From positions 1,178,001-1,242,000 of the forward strand of contig NZ_CP058559.1 of assembly GCF_014467015.1 (NCBI RefSeq): a DNA stretch of 64,000 bases, read 5' to 3'. This DNA is from Alkalicella caledoniensis (GTDB lineage Bacteria > Bacillota > Proteinivoracia > Proteinivoracales > Proteinivoracaceae). Numbering within the stretch: the first letter of the stretch is position 1; every line of letters starts with the position of its first letter. Below, piece after piece: positions 43,157 to 53,033 of this stretch. The translations under genes were made by a program, and so were the position numbers. The notes under the pieces are model-generated. The model made no database searches and was not told the origin of the DNA. It worked only from the letters and a program-made list of their open reading frames with translations.

Positions 43157-45284
43157 ATATTTTCCCCCTTTCACCAAACGCTTCCTTACCTCCTTCAAGT
43201 GTTTTCATGCTTACTTCTTTCCAGTTAAGTATATTATCAGGTTTATTTACTTCAATTAGATTATCTGAAAAAGGATTTCCAATGAATGTACTATAATTGG
43301 TTATTTCGTGTTTTCGATATACAGAACAATATGGTAAAGTTCTGACTGCTATGTTTGCATCATGTGTTGCAATTACGACTTTTTTCCCAAGTTTAGCTCG
43401 TTCTTGAATTAAGGGAACTATTATATCGTTGATATAGTCATTTCCTAAACTTTTTTCTGGCTCGTCAAGTAGATAAATTTCTTTATCTTCACTCAATTCC
43501 TTATGTAAGAGTAGCATTGAAGCTTCACCATTAGAAGGCGAGTATAGATTATTATCTATTGCAAAGTACCTATGAAATAACAGTAAATCATCTATATCAA
43601 CAATCTCTTCAATACCGTTAATATCATTAAACTCAGATAATTCTACAAATAGATCACTTGAATACAATCGTTCTTCTATTTTAGTAATTATATTCGCGAA
43701 TTCTTTCTGAGGAGTCTTTTTTGTTCCTTTTAGAGTATTGTAATTTCCATTAGAAATCGTTCCATCCTGGGTAAATATATCCGTCTTGCAATATAGGTCT
43801 CCCTTAACACCTAAATCACCTACATATTCGCTAATAGAGTTAATTTCCTTATTCATGCTTTTTCGTATTTTCTTAACGCTATGTTCAAGGTTTACTCGAT
43901 TCCCTGCATACTTACTGAAACCAGTAGTCGTTGGTTTTGCTGGCCGTCCAGTTTTTTTAGCAATTTCAGTATTAAATACCGAGATCAAATTATTGTATAA
44001 CTCTGTGGACATCATATTTACAAATCTTGATTCACGCTCACTCTTTATAGCTCCAAAGACTTTTTCAAGAATTAACTTTAGTTCTTCATATAGCTCTGAT
44101 TTTAATATCTCTTCAAGTATTCTGTTATCAATTGCATACTCAAGTAAACCACTGATTTTGTCATGTGTGTCAATAACTTCATCAAACTTCCTACTTATCG
44201 TTGTTAAGTCTGAGATCGGATAGTCTTTAATCTTAATGCTATTAGCTCTTTGATTATTGATTCGAGAGGAAAAGAACCTTAAGTAATTAGTAAGACTTGT
44301 GATATTCTCTTCTGATGCATTTTTCAGTATATTGATTTCATCGGAGCATGATTCTATGTTCATTGATTCAAGCGTTAGATTTAAATCATTCCCCTTTATG
44401 TCATACATAGTACCCAGGTTGTCTCGACTAGACTCAAAAACAGATGTTTTTAGCCCTTTGCTATTGTAGTAGTCAGATATTGACCTAAGTATTTCTGTTT
44501 TTCCTGTACCCTTTGAACCAAATAATATATTTATATCATTGTAAATATCCAATGTAATAGATTCAGTTGGTCCGAATGGCTCCAGCTTAATAGTGTCTTT
44601 ACTTTTTAGATCTAGTAAAGTATTAATTGATGGTGCATTTTTATCTAACAGCAAACAGAATTGATTAAATGATTCCACAGGCAGTCTAAGCTCTGGTAGC
44701 TTTTCAGCCTCTTCAGTATATAAGCTCCAGTCATGAACATCTGAACCATAAATTGATTTATGGCCATGGCTTACATAAATTCCTGCTGATATTGAGTTAG
44801 TAGCCTCCTTGATAAGTCGATTTTTATTAGAAATTAATGATTCCATTTTATTAATGTCATCATCAATCAAACAAGGCTTTTTAGTAAGATAATGAGGAAT
44901 AAAAACACTATCTAAACTATCAAAATGTTTAACCGTATCCTCAATGGTTATTGTAAATTTATCAAACTTAGTACCTTCAATTAAACTGGTCATTCTTTCA
45001 TACAAAACACCTGCATTTTCCGGATTTACAATTATTAATATATGTCCTCTCCTATCTTCTTCAACAACATCTAATTCAACACCAGGCCATATTTGACAAA
45101 TGCCAGTAGTTTTTTCAACTATTTGTTCAAATTGTTCTAAGTCAAAGTAATTGTGATTTGTTATAGCTAATATTTTCACGTCTGTTGCTTTAATAATCTC
45201 AGCAAATGAATCTGGATCGACATTCCGTTTTGGTGAATCACCAGATTTTGTTTTAAGAGTATGTGCATGTACATCAATTTTCAT
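43146..45284 (-). CDS. PHP-domain AAA/ABC-type ATPase (TrlF-like), putative defence protein
   Basis: About 712 residues from the ATG at 45284, which has AAAGGAG 10 bp upstream. The N-terminal PHP phosphoesterase domain shows DVHAHTL, TNHNYFD, GVELDV, FIPHYL and SDVHDW (metal-binding His/Asp set, residues 4-184). Then comes an ABC/SMC-like ATPase with Walker A FGSKGTGKTE (about 255-264), a helical insertion of some 300 residues, an NGEASML signature, Walker B EIYLLDEPEKSLG and switch VVIATHDANIA. Proteins of this plan (TrlF-like) occur in defence islands. The PHP domain may cut nucleic acid when the ATPase senses a trigger. Confidence 0.85.
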   Translation of the reverse strand: MKIDVHAHTLKTKSGDSPKRNVDPDSFAEIIKATDVKILAITNHNYFDLEQFEQIVEKTTGICQIWPGVELDVVEEDRRGHILIIVNPENAGVLYERMTSLIEGTKFDKFTITIEDTVKHFDSLDSVFIPHYLTKKPCLIDDDINKMESLISNKNRLIKEATNSISAGIYVSHGHKSIYGSDVHDWSLYTEEAEKLPELRLPVESFNQFCLLLDKNAPSINTLLDLKSKDTIKLEPFGPTESITLDIYNDINILFGSKGTGKTEILRSISDYYNSKGLKTSVFESSRDNLGTMYDIKGNDLNLTLESMNIESCSDEINILKNASEENITSLTNYLRFFSSRINNQRANSIKIKDYPISDLTTISRKFDEVIDTHDKISGLLEYAIDNRILEEILKSELYEELKLILEKVFGAIKSERESRFVNMMSTELYNNLISVFNTEIAKKTGRPAKPTTTGFSKYAGNRVNLEHSVKKIRKSMNKEINSISEYVGDLGVKGDLYCKTDIFTQDGTISNGNYNTLKGTKKTPQKEFANIITKIEERLYSSDLFVELSEFNDINGIEEIVDIDDLLLFHRYFAIDNNLYSPSNGEASMLLLHKELSEDKEIYLLDEPEKSLGNDYINDIIVPLIQERAKLGKKVVIATHDANIAVRTLPYCSVYRKHEITNYSTFIGNPFSDNLIEVNKPDNILNWKEVSMKTLEGGKEAFGERGKIYGN

Positions 45285-45761
45285 AAAAAAGTCTCCTTTC
45301 AATTTAAATGAAATAGCTTTTAATGCCTACCTTTTCCACTGCTTTATTAACAACTTGAACCGTCCTTGGATGTTTCATTTTTACTGGACCATTTCTTTGG
45401 TTATATTCAGGTTATACACCTTTACGGATTCATCTTCTTTTCTTAGATATTCATTCTATTCCCCCTATAATAGTCCCTTCTTTTATTCGCTAAAACAACT
45501 CTTATTTCCTTTATTTTCTAGTTATTTTTCTATTTATTAAGAATTCTCGACATTTTTCACACATCTAAGCTCCTTTTGTGTTCTTCCGTTTAATGCTGCA
45601 CCTTTTGCTAGTGGATAGTCATGCACTTTTTGTATAGTTCTTTTCCCTTTTAGCAATAAGCATGTTCTGACCCTCTCAGACTGTTCAAAAGTATTCAGAT
45701 TCAAGGCACAAAAAAGCCCAGCACCGCAGCGTATAACGAATACGTGAGGATGCTGGGTGTA
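45285..45761. other. Intergenic stretch with split hairpin
   Basis: An 86-codon minus frame (45537-45797) overlaps the IS21 end and is unlikely to be a gene as such. At 45705-45757 lies a copy of the ssrA-downstream hairpin (AAAAAAGCCCAGCA ... TGCTGGG), interrupted by the IS21 element. The rest is T-rich DNA upstream of the PHP-ATPase. Confidence 0.45.
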
Positions 45762-45905
45762 GATTGTCAAGTAAAATTGACCACTTTTTACAAACAAAAT
45801 TGACCATCAGTATTATAACACTTTGGATTTCTATAGGTAGCCATTTTACATTGAAAATTGACCACCAAAAATTTATCCTTTTTCATTTAAAACTGACCAC
45901 TAAGA

Positions 45906-46343
45906 TTAATATATCTTTATATGGTAACCATCAGTTAAAATAGATGTTTTATCGATATCTATTGTGTTTGTAATCCGATCTAGCCTGATGTATTTACTAA
46001 GTTCTAATAGTTTTTCTTGTAGAAGCTCTTTATATAGTAAATCTAGTGAGGTTTCCTTGGAGTAATGTATTTGGTGAACGATAGTATGTGAAGGCTCTTT
46101 TGAAACTTGCTTGTTACATATTTCATCTATACCCATGAATAGAGGTTCTTCTTCGTCCTTGATAACTATTTTGTTGCTAAATTCGTCATATGTGTACCCT
46201 GGGGACTTTTTAATTCTATACAACACTCCGTTAGGGGCCTTAATTCCGTATTCATTTGTTATATACTCCATAGCAGCTTTATTACCACTCTCATTATATA
46301 TTTTCACTATCGTTCCATAGTCTTCCTTACTAACTCTAGGCAT
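45906..46343 (-). CDS. Accessory gene of the IS21 element
   Basis: 145 residues, overlapping the istB stop by 8 bp. The N-terminus (MPRVSKEDYGTIVKIYNESG) has a helix-turn-helix look; the rest is helical and charged. It lies inside the IS21 ends, so it travels with istA and istB. IS21 elements usually have only two genes. I do not recognise the family; it may regulate or target transposition. Confidence 0.65.
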   Translation of the reverse strand: MPRVSKEDYGTIVKIYNESGNKAAMEYITNEYGIKAPNGVLYRIKKSPGYTYDEFSNKIVIKDEEEPLFMGIDEICNKQVSKEPSHTIVHQIHYSKETSLDLLYKELLQEKLLELSKYIRLDRITNTIDIDKTSILTDGYHIKIY

Positions 46344-46594
46344 CTTTGTTCCCCCTATTCATCTGTTTATTCTTTAGGTATTCAGCCATGTACTTTTCCC
46401 CTTTGACACGAAAACTGTCCCCTGTTATACTTAATACATGACAATGATGAACTAATCTATCTAGTATTGCAGTAGCCGCTAGTTGGCCTGTAAAAACTTC
46501 GTCCCACCTGCTTAGGGGAAGATTAGTTGTTATGATAAGGGAGCTTTTTTCGTATCTTTGCCGGATAACCTGAAAAAAAATGCTCTCTTTTTCT

Positions 46595-48292
46595 GAGGGC
46601 ACTGAAAATCTTATGTATTTCATTTAAACAGAATAACTTGTACTAAAAAAAAACGACTCTCTATTCAAAATTTGAATCTAGAGTCGTTTTTTAATGATTA
46701 TGCCATTTTTTATTTCGCTTATTCTTAATCCATTATTTTTAAAATTCTTTTTAGGTTTACCGTAAATATTGACATAGCTCCCTGCATCTCCATGCCAATT
46801 AGACCCGAGGATTTTGAAACATCATACCCGTGTCTATGTTTTAATTCACTATTTTTTGCTTCTATTTTATAGCGCTCTTTAGATTTTTCTTTAAAGTAAT
46901 CACTTTCTTGGAATTTCGCCTGCTCGGTATGTTCGTCAGATTTGATGCTTACGGAATAGGTCTTACTTTTAGCTCCAGATTTATAGCACCCTTCTTTTAA
47001 ATGGCATACCTTACACTTTTCTATATCAAAATAGTATGTGTCTGTTTGATTAGTGGAAAATTTTTTCTTCCCTTGGCGAGCTTTACGTATAGCCATATGG
47101 CCAGCCTTACATATATACATTCCAGCATCTTTATTAAAATCGAATTCATCTTCTTTTTTTCGGAAACCTTGTGTTACAGATGGGTTTAATTTGGCGACTA
47201 ATTTTATTTTTTTCTCTTTTGTATATTCAATGTTGCCTTTTTCAGAATATGCAGCATCACCGATAACAGTTTCAACTTTCATCCCAGCTTTTACACTTTT
47301 TTCTATCAGTGTTTCTAATTGTTTCCCATCATTTTTTTCTCCGGTTGTAACTGTTGCAGCTGTAATAATTCTTTCTTCGCTTATGGCAATATGGGTTTTG
47401 TAACCAAAAAATGATGTATCGGCACTTTTATGACCTATTCTTGCATCTTGATCCTGAGATATTTGTAAGTGTTCAATATCATCAGCAACTGATTCTTTTA
47501 AAAGGTTCAATTGTTCCTTTACTTTTGGATATTGAGCAAAAGCATCTTCCTTTTCAACCACCTCAATAAGCTTGTGGCAATAGTCTATTTCAGCTTCTAA
47601 GGCATCTGTTGTGTTTTTGGTAGGAAATTTATCCTTCATAGTTTCATCTATCTGATAAATAACTTTTCTCAGCTTTTTAGACCGATCCATCAGAATTTCT
47701 CTGGGGGATTTTTGATTGTAGCGCGCTCTTGTGTGGGTGGCATCCACGATAATGGATTTACTTTTGATGATTTCCTTTTCAATGGCTATTTCAACAGTTT
47801 TATTGATAAGCATATCCAATAAGTTTATATTTTCTAAGCGTAGTTTTCGAAATTTCGTAAGAGAACTTGGCTCTATCACCGACTCTTCAGGAGCCATATT
47901 TAGAAAATACTTAAAGGACATGTCATATTTTGAGCGTTCCACCACATCTACATCCGACAAGTCATAAATCGTTTTTAGTAATAAATACTTAAACATGCGA
48001 ATGGGATCGATAGCATTTCTACCGTTATTATGGCAATATTTATCTTTAAGCTCACCATAAACAAAAGAGAAGTCGACCAGATCATTAATTCTACGGAGTA
48101 AATTTTCCTTTGGAACGACCAAATTATATATCTCCATATATGGACTTAAAATCATTGACTGTTGATTTTGTATCATAGCACCCACCCAATTCTTAATTGA
48201 TACTTCAATTATACAGCAAAAAAAGCATAATTACCTTAGTGTTTAAGGAATTATGCCTTTTTTCGCTTTGAAGGGACTTTTTCAGTGCCCTC
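46595..48292 (-). mobile_element. IS1182-type insertion sequence inside istB
   Basis: Inverted ends GAGGGCACTGAAAA (46595) and TTTTTCAGTGCCCTC (48292). The 8-bp target duplication CTTTTTCT flanks it on both sides (46587-46594 and 48293-48300). 1698 bp with one transposase. The ends also fold strongly with ACGACTCT/AGAGTCGT near the left end. Confidence 0.92.
46725..48185 (-). CDS. IS1182-type transposase
   Basis: 486 residues. Conserved DDE residues lie in SIIVDATHTRARYN (Asp), VIGDAAYSEKGN (Asp) and RYKIEAKNSELKHRHG (Glu). A zinc-finger-like CKVCHLKEGC occurs near 390. The gene is complete, with no frameshift, so the element is probably active. Confidence 0.93.
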   Translation of the reverse strand: MGAMIQNQQSMILSPYMEIYNLVVPKENLLRRINDLVDFSFVYGELKDKYCHNNGRNAIDPIRMFKYLLLKTIYDLSDVDVVERSKYDMSFKYFLNMAPEESVIEPSSLTKFRKLRLENINLLDMLINKTVEIAIEKEIIKSKSIIVDATHTRARYNQKSPREILMDRSKKLRKVIYQIDETMKDKFPTKNTTDALEAEIDYCHKLIEVVEKEDAFAQYPKVKEQLNLLKESVADDIEHLQISQDQDARIGHKSADTSFFGYKTHIAISEERIITAATVTTGEKNDGKQLETLIEKSVKAGMKVETVIGDAAYSEKGNIEYTKEKKIKLVAKLNPSVTQGFRKKEDEFDFNKDAGMYICKAGHMAIRKARQGKKKFSTNQTDTYYFDIEKCKVCHLKEGCYKSGAKSKTYSVSIKSDEHTEQAKFQESDYFKEKSKERYKIEAKNSELKHRHGYDVSKSSGLIGMEMQGAMSIFTVNLKRILKIMD

Positions 48293-49636
48293 CTTTTTCT
48301 TTGTCCATTTTTAGGTAAGATAACTCATCTATGACTAAAAGTTGTACCTTACTCAAGGACTTCAGTGTCTGCTTTAAAGTATCTTTCTTGGCTGCATCTG
48401 ATAACTTGTCCATAAGTTCCTTAGCATTAAAAAACATAACTGACTTTCCTGCTCTACATGCGTTGATACCTATACCTGTTGCAATCATACTTTTACCCAC
48501 TCCTGGAGGACCGATGATAATGATATTTTCATTTCTGTCCATAAAGGATAGAGTGCCGAGCTCTTTTACCTTTTGGAAATTTATCGTTTCATTAAAACTG
48601 TACTCTATTTCATCTAAGGTTTTGATGAAATCAAAGCCAGCTTTCATAGTAAGCTTTTCTGTTAGTCGTTTTCTTTTTCCTTCTTCCTCAGTCTGAATTA
48701 ACCTAATTAGAAAGTCTTTGTACCCAAGTTTCTCTTTGATAGCTTCATCGATAATTCTTTGGTAGTTTTCTCGGATATCAACTAACTTAAAGTCCTTTAA
48801 TTTATCATTAATATATATATCATCATAGGCAACTTTTCTATTTATCATATTGGTGTTACCTCCTGACTCTCATAGTAGTCACAACTTCTTGTGATCCCTT
48901 CAATTTCACTTGTTTGAATAGAGGAGGCAACCTGATTAGAACTATCAAGAATGATCTTAAAGAAATCATTTTTAATTAACTCTTTAATTGATTTAATATC
49001 AATCACATCCTTAGCGATAGCATATGCCATTATTTTATCAAGAACTTCTGCTTCATATAGGTCCAGTAATTCAAGGATCTTTCTGGCATGATAGCTTGGC
49101 TGTTGAAGTATGCCATTAGCTGCATCAAAATATGCTTGTCCATACTTAAAGGTGTTTACAAAGTCTCTTTTGATTTGTGGAATTGACTTGCTTGCCCTTA
49201 CGGATATCGCTTCATAATGAGCAGGATCTTTAAGTGTTCCGTATTTCCCCTTTTGCGATTCTAATGACATAAGGAATTCAGACTGTAAGGTGAAAAGCTC
49301 AATTCTAAATCCATAAACAATCCTGAACTGAAGCTCTTTTGTAGCATATTTAACTGGGACACTATACTTGTTTGTGTTTATATGTATGTAGCTATCATTA
49401 CTAATGAGTCTTTTTTGAAGTTGACCCATCCTAAATCTATCTCTAGGTAATGGGAGAAGACAATGAATTTCCTCGTTTTCAAAAAACTCATTTGGAACTC
49501 TTCTAGTTGTTGAGTGCACTTTATCGTTCCATTGGCTAATAAAGTTTTTTCCCCTTGCATTTAGCTCTTCCATTGAAGAAAACTTATTACCTTTTATAAA
49601 TTGCTCTTCAATGTATTGGAATGGTTTCTCAATCTT

Positions 49637-49670
49637 ACCTTTATTATGTCAAGATTAACATAATAAAGGT
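49637..49670. repeat. Palindrome at the left RIT junction
   Basis: ACCTTTATTATGT (49637-49649) and ACATAATAAAGGT (49658-49670) are perfect 13-bp inverted arms around CAAGATTA. The outer 7 bp are istA sequence, the inner ones element sequence. It is absent from the right junction. Confidence 0.85.
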
Positions 49671-49806
49671 TATGTTAAGACTTTCGTTATGTAAAGCTGA
49701 TGAAACTAAAACTCTAAAATACTATGATTGATGCTGATACATCTTTACATAATAATTGATTAGAAGTGTTATTTATAAATTAAACATCACAAGGAGGGTT
49801 TGATTT

Positions 49807-51060
49807 ATGATAACAGATTTTAAGACATTGATTACTTTGTGTGAAGATGAGTTGAACATTCGGCAGTATAATGCTTCATATCAGCGAAGTATCCTAGCGG
49901 AGTGGGGGAATCTTACAAAATGGATGACTTTAAACAAGTTTAAGGATTTTACCGAGTCTATTGGTTTCCAATACTTAGATGAGACTTTAGGGACCCATAT
50001 TTCTGTCAAGGGTCTAGCGAACGGTAAAAAGCTACGTTTACGTGCAGTCCGTATGCTCTCTTCTTATCAAAAGGATGGTGATTTTGAATTCCGTACGCCA
50101 CGAATTGAGAGAGTTTTTTATGGAGATATAGGCAATGAAATGTTATTGTATCTATCCTACCTTAGAAGTGAAAAAAATCTTTCTGAGAGTACACTCAAAA
50201 ATAAGGAACAGTATTTATATGATTTCTTCTGTTATCTAGAAAAAAAATCGCTTAAATTGAATAATCTTTCTGTTGAAACAATGGAGGATTTTTTTAGTTC
50301 TATGAAATATTCACTCGCATCTAGGCACAACTGCGGTTCAGCGCTACGCATTTATTTTAGATATGCATATGAAAATGGAATTTCCAAATCAGACAGTTCG
50401 TTGTTAATTTTAAAAGATAATTACAACCATAACTGTAAGCTCCCCACAACTTACGAAGAAGACGAAATTCGCACAATCATTTCCTCAGTTGAGCGAACCT
50501 CTGCCACTGGGAAAAGGGATTATTTGATTTTGCTCCTTGCCGCTGAATATGGATGGCGATCAAATGATATTGTGAACTTTCAGTTTAACCAAATAGACTG
50601 GGAGAAAAATATCGTTTGTTTCAACCAACATAAAACTGATATGGCAGTAGAATATCCTCTACTATCTTCAATTGGTAATGCCATTATTGACTATTTGAAG
50701 CACGGTAGGCCGTCAACAGATGTACAGGAAATCATCGTTTCCACAGAATCATCAAAAAGGGGTCGGCCACTTTCAACACCGACGATACATTCTATTGTAA
50801 CGAAGTACATGCGTAAGGCAAACATAAAGAACTGGAAAAACAAGAAACACGGTCCACATTCTCTACGCCACAGCCTAGCTACAAACATGCTAAAAAAGAA
50901 TGTATCTATGCCCATAATCAGTTCCGTGCTTGGACACCAGAATACTGAAACAACCAAGATATATCTGAAAGTAGATATCGAAAAGTTACGATTATGCCCA
51001 CTTTCCTTGCCAATAATATCTTCAAAACATTACATGGCAGGGAGGTGTAAGCATGAGTAG
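49807..51060 (+). CDS. RIT tyrosine recombinase A
   Basis: 417 residues. A SAM-like/core-binding N-terminal domain (LSYLRSEKNLSESTLKNKEQ) precedes the catalytic domain with Arg (AAEYGWRSND), HSLRH (HxxR), LGHQNTETTK and nucleophile Tyr (TTKIYLKVD). Its 3' end overlaps the next gene by 8 bp. GGAGGG precedes the ATG. Longest of the three, as in other RIT elements. Confidence 0.93.
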   Translation: MITDFKTLITLCEDELNIRQYNASYQRSILAEWGNLTKWMTLNKFKDFTESIGFQYLDETLGTHISVKGLANGKKLRLRAVRMLSSYQKDGDFEFRTPRIERVFYGDIGNEMLLYLSYLRSEKNLSESTLKNKEQYLYDFFCYLEKKSLKLNNLSVETMEDFFSSMKYSLASRHNCGSALRIYFRYAYENGISKSDSSLLILKDNYNHNCKLPTTYEEDEIRTIISSVERTSATGKRDYLILLLAAEYGWRSNDIVNFQFNQIDWEKNIVCFNQHKTDMAVEYPLLSSIGNAIIDYLKHGRPSTDVQEIIVSTESSKRGRPLSTPTIHSIVTKYMRKANIKNWKNKKHGPHSLRHSLATNMLKKNVSMPIISSVLGHQNTETTKIYLKVDIEKLRLCPLSLPIISSKHYMAGRCKHE

Positions 51061-52027
51061 ACCAATGTTTAAATCTATTTTTTCTGAGGAAATGTATCAT
51101 TATTTAGACCATATGGTAGCAACGGGTCATAAAGAAGTAAGTTTTTGCAAGCATTTACGGCTGTTTGACCGATTTTGTACTGAAAATGAAATACTTCAGC
51201 CAGTATTCAATAGTCAACATGCAATGAAATGGATTCAACGGAAAGAAAACGAAGCTAGTACCACCCATTATTCTCGAATCAATGGAATTAAGCAATTTCT
51301 GATCTATCTCTGTCGTAAAGGATATGAAATCTTTGTGACAAGAGATGTATGTTTCAAGCAAACAGATTTCCAACCATATATTTATGCGGAAGATGAGATA
51401 GCAAGATATTTTCATGCAGTTGATACATATGAATCTGCACGTAATCGTAAGGACAGCATTCAACTACCAATCCTTTTCCGATTACTCTACTGCTGTGGAA
51501 CTAGAATTAACGAAACGCTTGGTATCAGAAAACAGGATGTGGACCTTGAGGATGGAATCATTAAGCTATTTGAAACAAAGAACAATAATGAGCGTTATAT
51601 CGTGTTAAACGAAGAGATGGCCGGTCTTATGTGTCAGTATGCACAAAAATGTTTTTACCTTTTAGATGAAAAAGACTATATATTTACCAAGTCTAATGGA
51701 AGCCGATTAGATGGTGAGGCTCTTTATGAACGTCATAGGCTTTTCCTTCAAAAAGCAAGAATTCCGTATATTGGTGGAGGAAGAGGTCCAAGACTGCACG
51801 ACTGGCGTCATACTTTTTCTGTGCAATCATTTAAGCAAATGGTTGATTCTGGCCTAGATATGTACGTAGCGCTCCCCATTCTATCCAGTTATCTCGGCCA
51901 CAAAACAATATATGCTACTGAGAGATATGTTCGACTGACAATGAGTCTGTATCCGTATATTGAGGATCGTTTTAAAGACAAAGTAAATAAGGTGTTCGGC
52001 GAGGTGGACAAACATGAAATCCACTGA
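51053..52027 (+). CDS. RIT tyrosine recombinase B
   Basis: 324 residues. Catalytic Arg is in YCCGTRINETLGIRKQDVDL, HxxR is LHDWRHTFS, then LGHKTIYATERYVRL with the nucleophile Tyr. Its ends overlap both neighbours (8 and 14 bp), so the trio is translated together. GGGAGGTG precedes the ATG. Confidence 0.93.
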   Translation: MSRPMFKSIFSEEMYHYLDHMVATGHKEVSFCKHLRLFDRFCTENEILQPVFNSQHAMKWIQRKENEASTTHYSRINGIKQFLIYLCRKGYEIFVTRDVCFKQTDFQPYIYAEDEIARYFHAVDTYESARNRKDSIQLPILFRLLYCCGTRINETLGIRKQDVDLEDGIIKLFETKNNNERYIVLNEEMAGLMCQYAQKCFYLLDEKDYIFTKSNGSRLDGEALYERHRLFLQKARIPYIGGGRGPRLHDWRHTFSVQSFKQMVDSGLDMYVALPILSSYLGHKTIYATERYVRLTMSLYPYIEDRFKDKVNKVFGEVDKHEIH

Positions 52028-53033
52028 TTTTGCAATGTACCTTAACAAATATTTTACCGTTTACCTTCCAAATGTTAAGGGTATGACACCATTAACAATT
52101 GATTCTTACAGATACACTTTTATACTTTTCTTGACGTGCTTGCAGGAAGAACTTAATATTTCTGCAAACAGAGTACAGATGTCTGACCTTTCGTATAAGA
52201 ACGTACTTCTATTCCTGGAATGGCTTCAGAAACAACGTCTAAACAGTATATCAACAAGGAACCAGAGGCAGGCAGCAATCAATAGTTTTGTAAGGTTTCT
52301 AATGTATGAATTTCCTGAGTGTCTAGATAATTATCAACGAATCGTAGGGATTCCGATAAAAAAAGCACCGCAGAAAGAAATATCCTACATGAAAACAGAT
52401 GGGGTAAAATTAATGATGTCTCAGATAGATGTCGCTTCTTCTGGAGGGTTGCGAGATTATGTCATGTTGTCCCTTCTCTATACTACAGGCATGCGTGTCA
52501 GCGAACTCATAAGTATCCGGGTAAAAGATTTATCCCTTTATGAACCATACACGCTTTTACTTCGCGGTAAAGGGCATAAAAGCCGCTATGTACCACTTAT
52601 GAAGGATATCATTCCTTTCATCCACCAATATTTAGTACAAGAAGGATATGATAGGCAAGAAAAACTTAGTGAATGGTTGTTTAAGAACCATATGAAAAGC
52701 CAATTAACTAGACAGGGTATAAATTACCTTGTCGGTAAATATGCGAAACGTGCTAGAGAAATTAATTCGGAGATAATTCCAGCGGATTTTAGTCCTCACA
52801 AAATGAGACATACAACGGCTATGGGACTCGTTGATTCTGGGGTTGACCTAATTTACATACGGGATTTACTAGGTCATGTCAGTGTTAAAACTACGGAAGT
52901 TTACGCAAAAGCAGAAGTAAGCAGAAAGCGTGAAGCTATTGAAGCTGCTAGCAAGGAGATTGTTCCACCGGAAAAAGCACAATGGGATAACAATACTGAT
53001 TTAAAACAGTGGCTAAAAACATTCAACCGCTGA
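52014..53033 (+). CDS. RIT tyrosine recombinase C
   Basis: 339 residues. Catalytic residues in TTGMRVSELISIRVKDLSL (Arg), SPHKMRHTTAM (HxxR), DLLGHVSVKTTEVYAKAE (His and Tyr), which is the most XerD-like of the three. The C-terminal tail (KAQWDNNTDLKQWLKTFNR) is element-specific. Confidence 0.93.
   Translation: MKSTDFAMYLNKYFTVYLPNVKGMTPLTIDSYRYTFILFLTCLQEELNISANRVQMSDLSYKNVLLFLEWLQKQRLNSISTRNQRQAAINSFVRFLMYEFPECLDNYQRIVGIPIKKAPQKEISYMKTDGVKLMMSQIDVASSGGLRDYVMLSLLYTTGMRVSELISIRVKDLSLYEPYTLLLRGKGHKSRYVPLMKDIIPFIHQYLVQEGYDRQEKLSEWLFKNHMKSQLTRQGINYLVGKYAKRAREINSEIIPADFSPHKMRHTTAMGLVDSGVDLIYIRDLLGHVSVKTTEVYAKAEVSRKREAIEAASKEIVPPEKAQWDNNTDLKQWLKTFNR

Larger units (their letters stand above)
46336..48848 (-). 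pseudogene. istB: istB, split by an IS1182-type element
   Basis: The 5' part (48293-48848) encodes MINRKVAYDDIYINDKLKDF through Walker A GPPGVGKSMIA (about 106-116) and Walker B LLVIDELSYL. The 3' part (46336-46594) continues ESIFFQVIRQRYEKSSLIIT with NLPLSRWDEVF to the stop. They join exactly once the IS (46595-48292) and one copy of its 8-bp target duplication are removed. Before that it was a normal IS21 helper ATPase of about 245 residues. Confidence 0.92.

Noticed and set aside
45537-45797. 86-codon minus-strand ORF
   Set aside because: Its first half is the IS21 end and the split hairpin, so it is a chance frame.
49807-53033. The three tyrosine recombinases as an integron integrase
   Set aside because: They overlap in a trio between their own 33-bp inverted repeats inside istA, which defines a RIT element, and I see no IntI-specific insert.
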